From positions 60,512-124,511 of the forward strand of contig JBMNRP010000007.1 of the NCBI GenBank assembly GCA_050944685.1: a stretch of 64,000 nt of DNA. Direction: 5' to 3'. The stretch comes from CADBRN01 sp050944685 (lineage in GTDB: Bacteria; Bacillota; Clostridia; Lachnospirales; Lachnospiraceae). The notes under the pieces are model-generated. The model made no database searches. It was given only the letters and a program-made list of their open reading frames with translations, and was not told where the DNA came from. Position 1 is the first letter of the stretch. Each line of letters starts with the position of its first letter. This document shows positions 43,039 to 51,269 of the stretch, one piece after another. The position numbers were made by a program, and so were the translations under genes.

Positions 43039-44176
43039 ATGGTCGTCGAACTCGAACAATTCAAGACGGAAATCACCGGTCTTGAAAAACCATTAGTGGA
43101 AGTGAGGGATTCACTTTGACCTCGCTAATAAAGAGCAGAGGATCAAAGAACTGGAAAGACAGATGGAAGAGCCGGACTTCTGGAACGATCCGGACAAGGC
43201 GACAAAGCTGACCAAAGAGCTCGGAAGCCTCCGCGAAGACCGCGACACTTACCAGAAGCTGGTTTCACAGAAGGATGATATCGAGACACTGATCGAGATG
43301 GGCCAGGAAGACGATGACGCCTCTGTCGTGCCCGAAATCCGCCAGATGCTGGATGACTTCAGGAAGGATCTGGACAATATCTCGATCAAGACGCTTCTGT
43401 CGGGCGAATACGACAGCTGCAACGCGATTCTGCAGCTGCAGCCGGGAGCCGGAGGGACGGAGGCTATGGATTGGTGCGGCATGCTCTACCGCATGTACAC
43501 GCGCTGGGCAGCGGCCAGAGGATTCTCGGTCGAAGAACTCGACTACCTCGAGGGCGACGAAGCCGGAATCAAATCCGTCACATTCCAGGTCAACGGAGAA
43601 AACGCCTACGGTCTCCTGAAGTCCGAAAAGGGCGTCCACCGTCTGGTACGCATTTCCCCGTTCAATGCGAACGGAAAGCGCCAGACCTCCTTTGTATCCT
43701 GCGACGTCATGCCCGACATTGACAAAAATATCGATGTCGAGATCCGCGATGAGGATATCCGCGTGGATACCTACCGCTCCAGCGGGGCCGGCGGACAGCA
43801 CATCAACAAGACCTCCTCCGCCATCCGCATCACGCACCTGCCGACCGGAATCGTGGTGACCTGCCAGAATGAGCGGTCCCAGTTCCAGAACAAGGACAAG
43901 GCCATGCAGATGCTGAAGGCAAAGCTGTACATGCTTGAGCAGGAGCGCCAGAAGGAGAAGCTGGACGGCATCCGCGGAGAAGTCACGGATATCGCCTGGG
44001 GCCATCAGATCCGCTCCTATGTCATTCAGCCGTACACCCTCGTCAAGGATCTGCGCACCGGCTGCGAGCGCTCCCAGGTAAACGACGTTCTCGACGGAGA
44101 TATTGACCCGTTCATCAACGCCTACCTCAAATGGATCGCGCTGGGCAGCAAAAAAAACGCCTCATCAGAAGGCTGA
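43039..44176 (+). CDS. prfB: Peptide chain release factor 2 (programmed +1 frameshift)
   Basis: Terminates translation at UGA and UAA; 378 residues after frameshifting. The first frame opens at 43039 (MVVELEQFKTEITGLEKPLV) and hits CTT TGA C at 43114-43120. Reading shifts +1 so the chain continues DLANKEQRIKELERQ, matching autoregulated prfB in most bacteria. An AGGG-type Shine-Dalgarno-like stretch lies upstream (43105-43108). Codon-recognition SPF appears in RISPFNANGKRQTSFV and the catalytic GGQ in SSGAGGQHINKTSSAIRI. The ATG is preceded by AAGGTG. The site stalls at TGA when RF2 is scarce, giving feedback control. Confidence 0.95.
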
Positions 44177-44226
44177 AAAGAGACGGCGCCTGGATTGGCA
44201 GGTATTCCTTCCATCAAGTAAGGAAG

Positions 44227-44269
44227 AAGGGCTTTTGCATAATTTTATTTATGCGAAAGCCCTTTTTTT
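44227..44269 (+). terminator. Rho-independent terminator of prfB
   Basis: AAGGGCTTTTGCATAA pairs with TTATGCGAAAGCCCTT (one mismatch), then TTTTTTT. On the other strand the T-run is poor, though it could still slow the convergent MATE transcript. Confidence 0.9.
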
Positions 44270-44296
44270 CACAATCATTTTTTCTCCTTCCGCTTG

Positions 44297-45658
44297 TCAC
44301 GCCGGCTGCGGCAGCCGTGCAAACTCTTTTTTCCGCATGGAAAAATACGCGATATTCATGGAGGTCCCGGTAACAACCCAGGAGACCGGATATACGATCA
44401 GCAAAATAACCATCGAATGGTACGCCTGAAAAACGGTGGCAATCCAGACCAGACGCAGGACGCAGGACCCCAGAATCGTGATGACGGCCGGCGTGAGCGA
44501 GTGGTTCATGCCGCGGAGACAGCCTCCCGGAATCTCATACGTACCCGTCAGCTCCTCGAACAGGCAGATGCAGACAAGGCGGAGATAAGCGTACTCCAGA
44601 ACCTCCGGATCGGTGGTAAAAATCCGGACAAAAATGCCGCGGCCGAAATAGAAAACCAGGGCAAGCGAAAAAGAAAAAACCACAGCAAGAAACAGGGACT
44701 GCCTGTAGATTTTTTTACAGCGGTCCGTCTTTCCCGCCGCGAAATTCTGGCTTGTGAATGTCGTGGCCGCCTGGACAAATCCGTTGACCACGAAATAGCA
44801 CATGTACTCGAAATTCTGCCCTGCCGTATTGCCCGCGATCGCCGTAGCGCCGAATCCGTTGATTGCGCTCTGGATCATTACATTCGACAGAGAAAAGACC
44901 ATGCCCTGCAGCCCCGCCGGCGCTCCGATCGCCACGATCCGTCGGAAATACTCCCGGCGGATGCCCAGCTTCCGAAAAGACAGCCGGAAGGTCTCTTCCT
45001 CGTGGCACAGAAAATACAGAATCATCCCGGAACTGACAACATTGGAAATATCGGTCGCAATGGCGACGCCCGCCACGCCCATGTCAAACCCGGCGACAAA
45101 CAGGATATTCAGAACAACATTGATCAGGCCGGAGGCGATCAGCGCATACAGAGGACGCGTGCTGTCCCCTTTCGCGCGGAGAATCGATGCGCCGAAATCG
45201 TAGACCAGAAAAAGCGGCACCGCGAGAAAAAAGATCCGGAGGTAGAGTGACGCCAGACGCAAAACTTCATCCGGGGTATTCATCAGCCGGAGCAGGATCG
45301 GGGCAAAAATCTCCCCGATCGCGGTCACGATCAGTCCGCTGACGATTGCCAGTGTGATGCTGGTATGAATCGCCTCATTGATCTTCTCTCTCTTTCCGCT
45401 GCCGATCAGGGAGGCGACCACGACCGTTCCTCCGAGCGAAAGACCCGCGAAAAGGCTGACCAGCAGATTGATCAGCGCCGCATTGCTTCCGACGGCGGCC
45501 ATGGCGGTCGAATTGTCGAAACGTCCCACGACAGCCAGATCCGCGGAATTGAATAACTGCTGCAAGATACTGGCCGCTGCAACCGGCAGTGCGAATCGCA
45601 CGATTTTTCCGGCGAGCGGCCCGTTTAACATATCAACTTCCCGTTTCTTTTCCTGCAT
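44297..45658 (-). CDS. MATE family efflux transporter
   Basis: A 453-residue, 12-helix multidrug/toxin exporter of the MATE family (NorM/DinF type), probably cation-coupled. Typical features are PVAAASILQQLFNSADLAVV near residue 25, LVSLFAGLSLGGTVVVASLI near residue 75 and DFGASILRAKGDSTRPL. The C-terminal half begins VAIGAPAGLQGMVFSLSNVM near residue 245. Substrate is unknown. GAGAAGAAA precedes the ATG. A second MATE gene lies at 57360-58760. Confidence 0.88.
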   Translation of the reverse strand: MQEKKREVDMLNGPLAGKIVRFALPVAAASILQQLFNSADLAVVGRFDNSTAMAAVGSNAALINLLVSLFAGLSLGGTVVVASLIGSGKREKINEAIHTSITLAIVSGLIVTAIGEIFAPILLRLMNTPDEVLRLASLYLRIFFLAVPLFLVYDFGASILRAKGDSTRPLYALIASGLINVVLNILFVAGFDMGVAGVAIATDISNVVSSGMILYFLCHEEETFRLSFRKLGIRREYFRRIVAIGAPAGLQGMVFSLSNVMIQSAINGFGATAIAGNTAGQNFEYMCYFVVNGFVQAATTFTSQNFAAGKTDRCKKIYRQSLFLAVVFSFSLALVFYFGRGIFVRIFTTDPEVLEYAYLRLVCICLFEELTGTYEIPGGCLRGMNHSLTPAVITILGSCVLRLVWIATVFQAYHSMVILLIVYPVSWVVTGTSMNIAYFSMRKKEFARLPQPA

Positions 45659-45806
45659 TTTCTTCTCTTCTTTTCTCTGTCAACCCATACTCTCTTCGAT
45701 TATTTCCAAATGCCTACAATACCAGAATTCCCGGATTTTGTACAGGCTTTTCCGGGTGGAAATCCGCCGGCGGTTTCCCGCAGCAGAGAGCTCCGGACGC
45801 AAACGT

Positions 45807-45842
45807 GGCCGCTGCACCTGCGGTTCGCGCAGTGCAGCGGCC
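45807..45842. repeat. Very stable hairpin between aquaporin and MATE genes
   Basis: GGCCGCTGCACCTGCG-loop-CGCAGTGCAGCGGCC: a 15-base stem with one bulged C and a GTTCG-like loop. No T-run follows on either strand. It could be a strong terminator of unusual kind or a REP-like element; no second copy was noticed in the window. Confidence 0.7.
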
Positions 45843-45906
45843 CCGGATTCATTCCTGCGAGCATTCGCCTTCGGGATCAGAAATCCATCCCGGTGATGAG
45901 GAAAGA

Positions 45907-46575
45907 TTATGCCTTTTCGGTCTGAATTCCCTTCCAGACAAGAGCCGCGAGAGCACCGCCGATCAGCGGAGCCACAATGAATACCCAGACATTGGCGAGG
46001 GCATCTCCGCCCGCAAACAGCGCCGGACCGAAGGAACGGGCCGGATTTACGCTGGTTCCGGTGAAATGAATGCCGAGGATGTGAACCAGGGTCAGGGAAA
46101 GTCCGATCACCAGCCCCGCCACCTGGCTGTTTTCAATCCTGCTCGTCGCGCCCAGAACCGCAAGAACAAATACAAATGTGAGAATGATCTCCACGAGAAG
46201 AGATTTTCCGGCACTTCCGTCATAAAGCCCGTTGGCGCCGAAACCGCAGTCCCAGCCGGCCAGTACTCCGAGCACAGCCGCGCCCACGATCGCTCCGAGG
46301 AACTGAGCGGCAATGTATCCGACAAAATCCTTTCCCGTCATTTTCCTGGAAAGAAGCATCGCCAGAGAAACCGCCGGATTGACATGACAGCCGGAAATAT
46401 TGCCGATCGAATACGCCATCGCCACAATGCAGAGACCAAAGGCCACCGCCGTCAGGAAATAGGCTGAATTCGGGTTGCTTCCGTCGCATCCGACTACGGC
46501 CGCTGTTCCACAGCCAAAAAGAACGAGTACAAATGTTCCGATAAATTCAGCGACATACTTTTTCATTGATTCCAT
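45907..46575 (-). CDS. aqpZ: MIP/aquaporin family channel (AqpZ-like)
   Basis: Membrane channel of 222 residues, six helices. Both NPA motifs are present: GCHVNPAVSLAML near residue 65 and GTSVNPARSFGPALF near 180. The selectivity filter region (FVGYIAAQFLGAIVGAAVLG and the Cys/Arg around NPARS) resembles water channels, with a Cys-rich loop CGTAAVVGCDG. GGGAGACTGTAA precedes the ATG. Promoter at 46669-46696. Confidence 0.9.
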   Translation of the reverse strand: MESMKKYVAEFIGTFVLVLFGCGTAAVVGCDGSNPNSAYFLTAVAFGLCIVAMAYSIGNISGCHVNPAVSLAMLLSRKMTGKDFVGYIAAQFLGAIVGAAVLGVLAGWDCGFGANGLYDGSAGKSLLVEIILTFVFVLAVLGATSRIENSQVAGLVIGLSLTLVHILGIHFTGTSVNPARSFGPALFAGGDALANVWVFIVAPLIGGALAALVWKGIQTEKA

Positions 46576-46668
46576 TTACAGTCTCCCTTTCTAACCAGCG
46601 TTACCCTGTAAGTTATTAATATGAGTTACCATAAATCCCCCTTTCAACAAGCTGACCCTCGCTTTTCC

Positions 46669-46696
46669 ATTGTACTGTATTCAGCATCAAAATCAA
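46669..46696 (-). promoter_or_regulatory. Promoter of aqpZ
   Basis: Minus strand TTGATT (46696-46691), 16-base spacer, TACAAT (46674-46669), followed by a leader of about 85 bases with an A/T-rich stretch before the ribosome site. Confidence 0.5.
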
Positions 46697-46762
46697 GAGA
46701 TTCGGGAAGAATGATCCGTTCTGCCATGAACTGACCTGCATTTCTGACGATACAATCCGCAA

Positions 46763-47797
46763 CTAATCCGGCATATTCCCTCCTCGGGAAGAGAAACGGA
46801 TCTTTGTCTTTTCATAACATACACTGAAATATTTTTTCAGATCGGCCTCATGTATTTCCGGTCCGATAAAGGTGGCCGAGGCGCGGTCCTGAGGAGGAAA
46901 TCCGGAGATCATCCACTGACGGTCCACGAGGTCAAAGCGGATCCACTCTCCGGGCGTCCCGCAGGGAAGACACCCCTTCGCGCGGGGAATGTTTCCGAAG
47001 CAGTCTCCCGTGATGAGATCCAGGATCATCATCAGATGAACCGGTGTCGGCAGCCTTACATCGGTGAAGGTCACCGTCTTCATCCGGCTTTTCAAAACGG
47101 AGGGATCCGCAAGCGGGATCTGATCCGCGGAACCGTCAGGTCTGACCTCTCCGGAAGAATCTTCTTCCGCGCGGGAACCGGAAAATCCTCTTTCCGCGTT
47201 CTCCCTCCCGTTTTCGAAAAAGCTCTCCCACCATTCGACTGGTCTTTTCGAATAATCCCCCGTCACGATCTGTGCGTTTCCGTTCATCCCGCGCAGATCG
47301 CGAAAATACGGCTCCAGATCCGCGTCCGAGAGCTGCTCGGACTTCGAGAGCACAATCGTCCCGGAATGTTCTATCTGATTCAGATACGTCTCGTCATACG
47401 CCTCTTTTTCATGAAAGAATGCATTTGCGTCGACGATGGTCACCGGAGGAAGCACCCGGATCCGGTCATAGTGCAGCTCCTCGATATTCCGCAGAATATT
47501 TCCGAGACGCGCGATGCCGGTCGGCTCGACGATCAGGATCTCCGGATCCACTGCCGCGGAGATGGTCAGGAGGTTCGTAAGAAAGTCCGCCTTGCCCGTG
47601 CAGCAGACGCAGTTCTCCGTCATCTCCCAGACCTTAAGCCCGGCGTCTCCCTGCCCGATCACCTTCGCGTCAATATCGGTCTGGCCGAATTCATTTTCAA
47701 ATATCGCAAACCGGCGGTCCTGCACTACACCTGTCATACGCCGGATGAACGTCGTTTTCCCGGCGCCCAGAAATCCAGAAACGATCAGTACCTTCAC
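46763..47797 (-). CDS. CobW/P47K family GTP-binding metal chaperone
   Basis: GTPase of the G3E family (metal insertase/zinc chaperone), 344 residues. Walker A is VSGFLGAGKTTFIRRM, the Cys-x-Cys-Cys site TENCVCCTGKADFL near residue 60, and IVEPTGIARLGN with VLSKSEQL (G4 region). A C-terminal CobW-C domain follows (PTPVHLMMILDLI). I start it at the GTG (47797), which follows AAGGAG by nine bases; the ORF upstream is non-coding in appearance. Sits downstream of the alcohol dehydrogenase gene, which needs zinc, but a terminator between them lies at 47824-47872. Confidence 0.85.
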   Translation of the reverse strand: MKVLIVSGFLGAGKTTFIRRMTGVVQDRRFAIFENEFGQTDIDAKVIGQGDAGLKVWEMTENCVCCTGKADFLTNLLTISAAVDPEILIVEPTGIARLGNILRNIEELHYDRIRVLPPVTIVDANAFFHEKEAYDETYLNQIEHSGTIVLSKSEQLSDADLEPYFRDLRGMNGNAQIVTGDYSKRPVEWWESFFENGRENAERGFSGSRAEEDSSGEVRPDGSADQIPLADPSVLKSRMKTVTFTDVRLPTPVHLMMILDLITGDCFGNIPRAKGCLPCGTPGEWIRFDLVDRQWMISGFPPQDRASATFIGPEIHEADLKKYFSVCYEKTKIRFSSRGGNMPD

Positions 47798-47823
47798 AAT
47801 CCATCTCCTTCGACGCGTCTTTT

Positions 47824-47872
47824 CCAAAATAATGCGGGGCCGCCTGCACTTCCATGCTCGGCAGCCCCGCAT
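47824..47872 (-). terminator. Rho-independent terminator of the alcohol dehydrogenase gene
   Basis: Minus strand ATGCGGGGC (47872-47864) pairs with GCCCCGCAT (47840-47832), nine bases, then TATTTTGGAAAA. Loop is about 23 bases. Confidence 0.7.
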
Positions 47873-47893
47873 CCCGTCACACAGGGGCGGAAA

Positions 47894-48949
47894 TTACCAT
47901 ACGACAACCGGTTTAATCAGATCCGCGGGTTTGTCTTTCATCATGAAGAGGGCCTCTTCCACATGCTCTTTGCCCTGGAATACATGGGTGACCTCTTTGT
48001 GGAGATCCAGACGTCCGTTCGTGACAAGACTGGCGAGCTTTTCCATGCGAAGACGTCCGCCCGGCATCAATCCGCCGGAAATCGTCTTGTTCGCCATTCC
48101 GCAGCCCCACTCGACGCGCGGGATCTTGACAAAATCGCCGGACCCGAGGTAGTTAACCGAACCGATCGTTCCGCCGGGTTTCAGGCACTTAATTGCCTCC
48201 GCGAACGTATCGACGGTTCCGCCGGCGATGCAGACACGGTCAACGCCCTTGCCATCCGTGCGCTCGAGAACCTGATCCGCGATCGGGCCTTCCTTGTAGC
48301 TGATAAACTCATCCGCACCGTACTCCTTCGCGACCTGGCGACAGACCGGACGGGTGCCGACCGCGATGATGCGGCTCGCTCCGCGAAGCGCGCAGCCTCT
48401 GACGGACATCAGGCCAACCGGACCGATTCCTACGACGAGAACCGAATCACCGAACTGAACATTGGCCTGCTCAACCGCGTGGAAACCGGTCGGAACCATA
48501 TCGGAAAGAATGCAGGCATCAATCGGATCGATTCCCTCGGGAAGATGAGCGAGGTTTCCGTCTGCATCGTTGACATGGAAGAAGTCGGCGAAAACACCGT
48601 CCTTGAAGTTCGAGAACTTCCAGCCGCCGAGCATTCCGCCGGACTGCTGCTGCCATCCGGCCTGAGCGGCCTCGGAATTCCAGTCAGGCGTGATCGCCGG
48701 GACGAGAACCTTGTCGCCGGGCTTGAAATCTTTGACCATGTCGCCTACTTCAACGACCTCGGCACAGCACTCATGACCGAGGATCATGTTATGACGGTCG
48801 CCCAGGGCGCCTGCCCACAGCGTGTGCACGTCCGACGAGCAGATCGCAACCGCGATCGGTTTGCAGATAGCGTCCATATGTCCGCACGCGGGACGCTCTT
48901 TCTCAATCCAGCCGGATTCGCCGATTTTCAGCATCGCATATCCTTGCAT
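47894..48949 (-). CDS. NADP-dependent secondary alcohol dehydrogenase-like protein (zinc MDR family)
   Basis: A 351-residue zinc medium-chain dehydrogenase resembling the Clostridium beijerinckii secondary alcohol dehydrogenase, which interconverts ketones such as acetone and secondary alcohols. The catalytic zinc ligands sit in VAICSSDVHT (Cys37), LGHECCAEVV (His59) and ACILSDMVPTGFHAV (Asp150). A Rossmann motif VVGIGPVGLMSV follows, then AVGTRPVCRQ, where the Gly-Thr-Arg triplet resembles the NADP-binding Gly-Ser-Arg of the C. beijerinckii enzyme. The four-Cys structural zinc loop is missing, as in that group. AGGAGG precedes the ATG at 48949. The longer frame from 49024 has no site. Confidence 0.88.
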   Translation of the reverse strand: MQGYAMLKIGESGWIEKERPACGHMDAICKPIAVAICSSDVHTLWAGALGDRHNMILGHECCAEVVEVGDMVKDFKPGDKVLVPAITPDWNSEAAQAGWQQQSGGMLGGWKFSNFKDGVFADFFHVNDADGNLAHLPEGIDPIDACILSDMVPTGFHAVEQANVQFGDSVLVVGIGPVGLMSVRGCALRGASRIIAVGTRPVCRQVAKEYGADEFISYKEGPIADQVLERTDGKGVDRVCIAGGTVDTFAEAIKCLKPGGTIGSVNYLGSGDFVKIPRVEWGCGMANKTISGGLMPGGRLRMEKLASLVTNGRLDLHKEVTHVFQGKEHVEEALFMMKDKPADLIKPVVVW

Positions 48950-49141
48950 TACCTGATACCTCCTCTCCAGAAAGTCAGAGAAAAAGGCCTGCGAAACCCG
49001 GAAAAACGGAGCGCAGGCTTGCACTTTTTCTTGACAGAATTCGTATACATTTAAACCATAACATATGTTGCCCGGAATGGGAACAGTTTTTGGGCAGAAT
49101 TACCAAAATATGTTGAAATTGATAATTGTTCCTGAATTTTT

Positions 49142-49783
49142 TTATTTATTCTGCACAATTCCGTGTCGGTCCTGCACGCTCCCGAATTTTCTTCTCACCG
49201 CATCCGCGAGATATTCCGCCGTGCCCTCCACTCCGAGGAAGCTGCTGTCAATGAGAATATCTTTGTACCGCGTGTCATCCGCCAGACAGCCGGCGTAATG
49301 CATATGGTAACACCTGCGGGCTTTGTCAATCTCCCGGATCATGTGCCTGGCTTCCTCCTCACTGAATTTCAGCTCTTCGACGCAGATGCGCACCCGCGTC
49401 TCATAAGGCGCGTAGATATAGATGTGCATGGCACTGTCCAGGTCACTGAGAATAAAATCCGCGCACCGTCCGACAATAACGCAGTTTCCCTCCTTCGCAC
49501 ACATCCGGATGATATTTTTCTGGACGGCGAATATTTTGTCCTGCGTGTCGCTCGTCCCTTTTCCCAGCGGGTACTGCATGATCGAAAACGCGCTCCTCGG
49601 CTGCTGTTCCGCCTTTTCTTCCTCATCCCTCACGGTCGAAACCGGAAGATTCAGCTTTTCGGCGGCCGCGTCGACGATCTCTCGATCGTAATAGCGGACG
49701 CCAAGAAGTTCGCTCATCCTTCTGGCGATCCTCCGTCCCATACTGCCGAACTGACGCTGGACTGTCACGACAAATTTTTCCAT
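49142..49783 (-). CDS. Cytidylate kinase-like family protein
   Basis: A 213-residue P-loop protein of the cytidylate kinase-like family (PF13189). The N-terminal VVTVQRQFGSMGRRIARRM resembles the QFGSGGREI nucleotide site, with Met and Arg substitutions; the middle VVGRCADFIL and the LID-like RHMIREIDKARRCYHMHYAG follow. Activity is uncertain because the family includes proteins of unknown substrate. The ATG at 49783 is preferred over the GTG at 49789, since GGAAG spacing fits only the ATG. Confidence 0.75.
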   Translation of the reverse strand: MEKFVVTVQRQFGSMGRRIARRMSELLGVRYYDREIVDAAAEKLNLPVSTVRDEEEKAEQQPRSAFSIMQYPLGKGTSDTQDKIFAVQKNIIRMCAKEGNCVIVGRCADFILSDLDSAMHIYIYAPYETRVRICVEELKFSEEEARHMIREIDKARRCYHMHYAGCLADDTRYKDILIDSSFLGVEGTAEYLADAVRRKFGSVQDRHGIVQNK

Positions 49784-49834
49784 TTTCACTCTTCCTTTTT
49801 ATGATCGAATCCTATATCCCCGCACCTCCCGCAC

Positions 49835-51196
49835 TCAGAGCAGAAAGCCGCTGACGAGGAAACCGACTACGGACAGCACGCTCGCAATTATCACATAGGG
49901 AAGCTGCGAGAGGGCGTGCTCCACATTATCAATGCCGGAGGACTGAGCGGCGAGAAGCGTGGCGTCGCTGTAAAAGCAGGCGTGACTGCCAAAGGTTCCA
50001 CCGGACACGACCGCCGCCATGGTGAGCACCGGACTGGCAGAGAGCGCTGCACAGAGCGGAAACACGATCGGCGTAATGATGGCGCTCATGCCCCAGTCGG
50101 ATCCGGTCGTAAAAGACAGCAGCGCACTCAGAACAAACACCGCCGCCGGAAAAATCGAGGCGAAAAGATACGGACGGGCGATGTCGATGATGTACTCGGT
50201 CATTCCCATCTGTTCCGTCATATCCTTCATCACAAAGGTAACCAGAAGCAGCATCAGCGTCGGAAGCATATCGCCGAATCCGTGAATCATACTGCTGAAA
50301 TAATCATCCACGGACAAAATTTTCCGCGGCACGTACAGAAGGAAGCAGACGATCAGAGACAGCACGACCGCGGCGAGAATATCCCCGGTAAGGATGGCGT
50401 CCGCGACCAGAACTCCCATGGGAATGATGAAGTTCCAGATGTTTCCGTCCTGCTCCGCCTCCTCCGGATTTTCGTGATTGTATTTGCGGCTGGCCTCCGA
50501 GTAGAGCATCCCGGTCTGCTCGACGCGCTCGTAGGCCTTTTTCATCGCGCCCAGCTTTGGCATTGCCCCGATGCAGAACAGGAAAACAATAATCAGGGTG
50601 ATAATCGGGTAAAACATGAACGGAATGGCTTTGTTATAAGCCTGGATCGCGCTCTTTACGCCGAGCGATTTCACGCAGTCCTGCTGGAAAAACAGGCTGG
50701 CATAGAAAACCGCCCACGTAGAAAACGGCATCAGAACACAGACCGGCGCACCGGTCGAGTCCAGCAGATAGGCCAGCGTCTCTCTCGGCAGCTTTTGTCT
50801 GTCACTGATCTTTTTCATGCAGGCGCCAATCGAGAGGACGTTCAGATAATCGTCGACGAAAATCAGAATGCCCATCACAAACGTCGTCAGCTTCGTCTTC
50901 CGCCTGGTATTGCAGAATCTGGAAATGTACCGGGAAAAGCCGAAGCTCCCCTTCGAATCCGTCAGGAGGCCGATCAGCCCGCCGAACAGGAGACAGACGA
51001 GCATCACCCAGACATTCTCCGAAAGCATGTTCTGCAGCGACTTGCTCCACTCCGAGAGGAAATCCTTTCCGTAGAGAAAGACGGCGCACAGGACCGATCC
51101 CGCGACCATAAACCCGGTGCATTGATGGGTGACAATCGCCCCGACGATAATACCTGTTGTGATAAGAATGGCCACCAGGCCGAGATTCAGGGACAA
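49835..51196 (-). CDS. NhaC-type Na+/H+ antiporter (TTG start)
   Basis: A 453-residue, 12-13 helix antiporter. Na+:H+ exchange is inferred from the NhaC family pattern: VLCAVFLYGKDFLSEW, LIFVDDYLNVLSIGACM (conserved Asp pair), STGAPVCVLMPFSTWAVF, GSDWGMSAIITPIVFPLCAA and SGGTFGSHACFYSDATLLAA near the end. Translation opens at TTG (51196), with GGGAGG ten bases before it. It follows hydF by 74 bases on the same strand. Confidence 0.82.
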   Translation of the reverse strand: MSLNLGLVAILITTGIIVGAIVTHQCTGFMVAGSVLCAVFLYGKDFLSEWSKSLQNMLSENVWVMLVCLLFGGLIGLLTDSKGSFGFSRYISRFCNTRRKTKLTTFVMGILIFVDDYLNVLSIGACMKKISDRQKLPRETLAYLLDSTGAPVCVLMPFSTWAVFYASLFFQQDCVKSLGVKSAIQAYNKAIPFMFYPIITLIIVFLFCIGAMPKLGAMKKAYERVEQTGMLYSEASRKYNHENPEEAEQDGNIWNFIIPMGVLVADAILTGDILAAVVLSLIVCFLLYVPRKILSVDDYFSSMIHGFGDMLPTLMLLLVTFVMKDMTEQMGMTEYIIDIARPYLFASIFPAAVFVLSALLSFTTGSDWGMSAIITPIVFPLCAALSASPVLTMAAVVSGGTFGSHACFYSDATLLAAQSSGIDNVEHALSQLPYVIIASVLSVVGFLVSGFLL

Positions 51197-51269
51197 TGCT
51201 TTGTGTCCTCCCGTATTACAGACGGCGCAGCGCCTCTTTTCATTCTTCTCCGATCCCGCGGTGCTCTCA

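Noticed and set aside
46850..49054. A 734-codon plus-strand open frame
   Set aside because: Antisense shadow of cobW-like and alcohol dehydrogenase genes.
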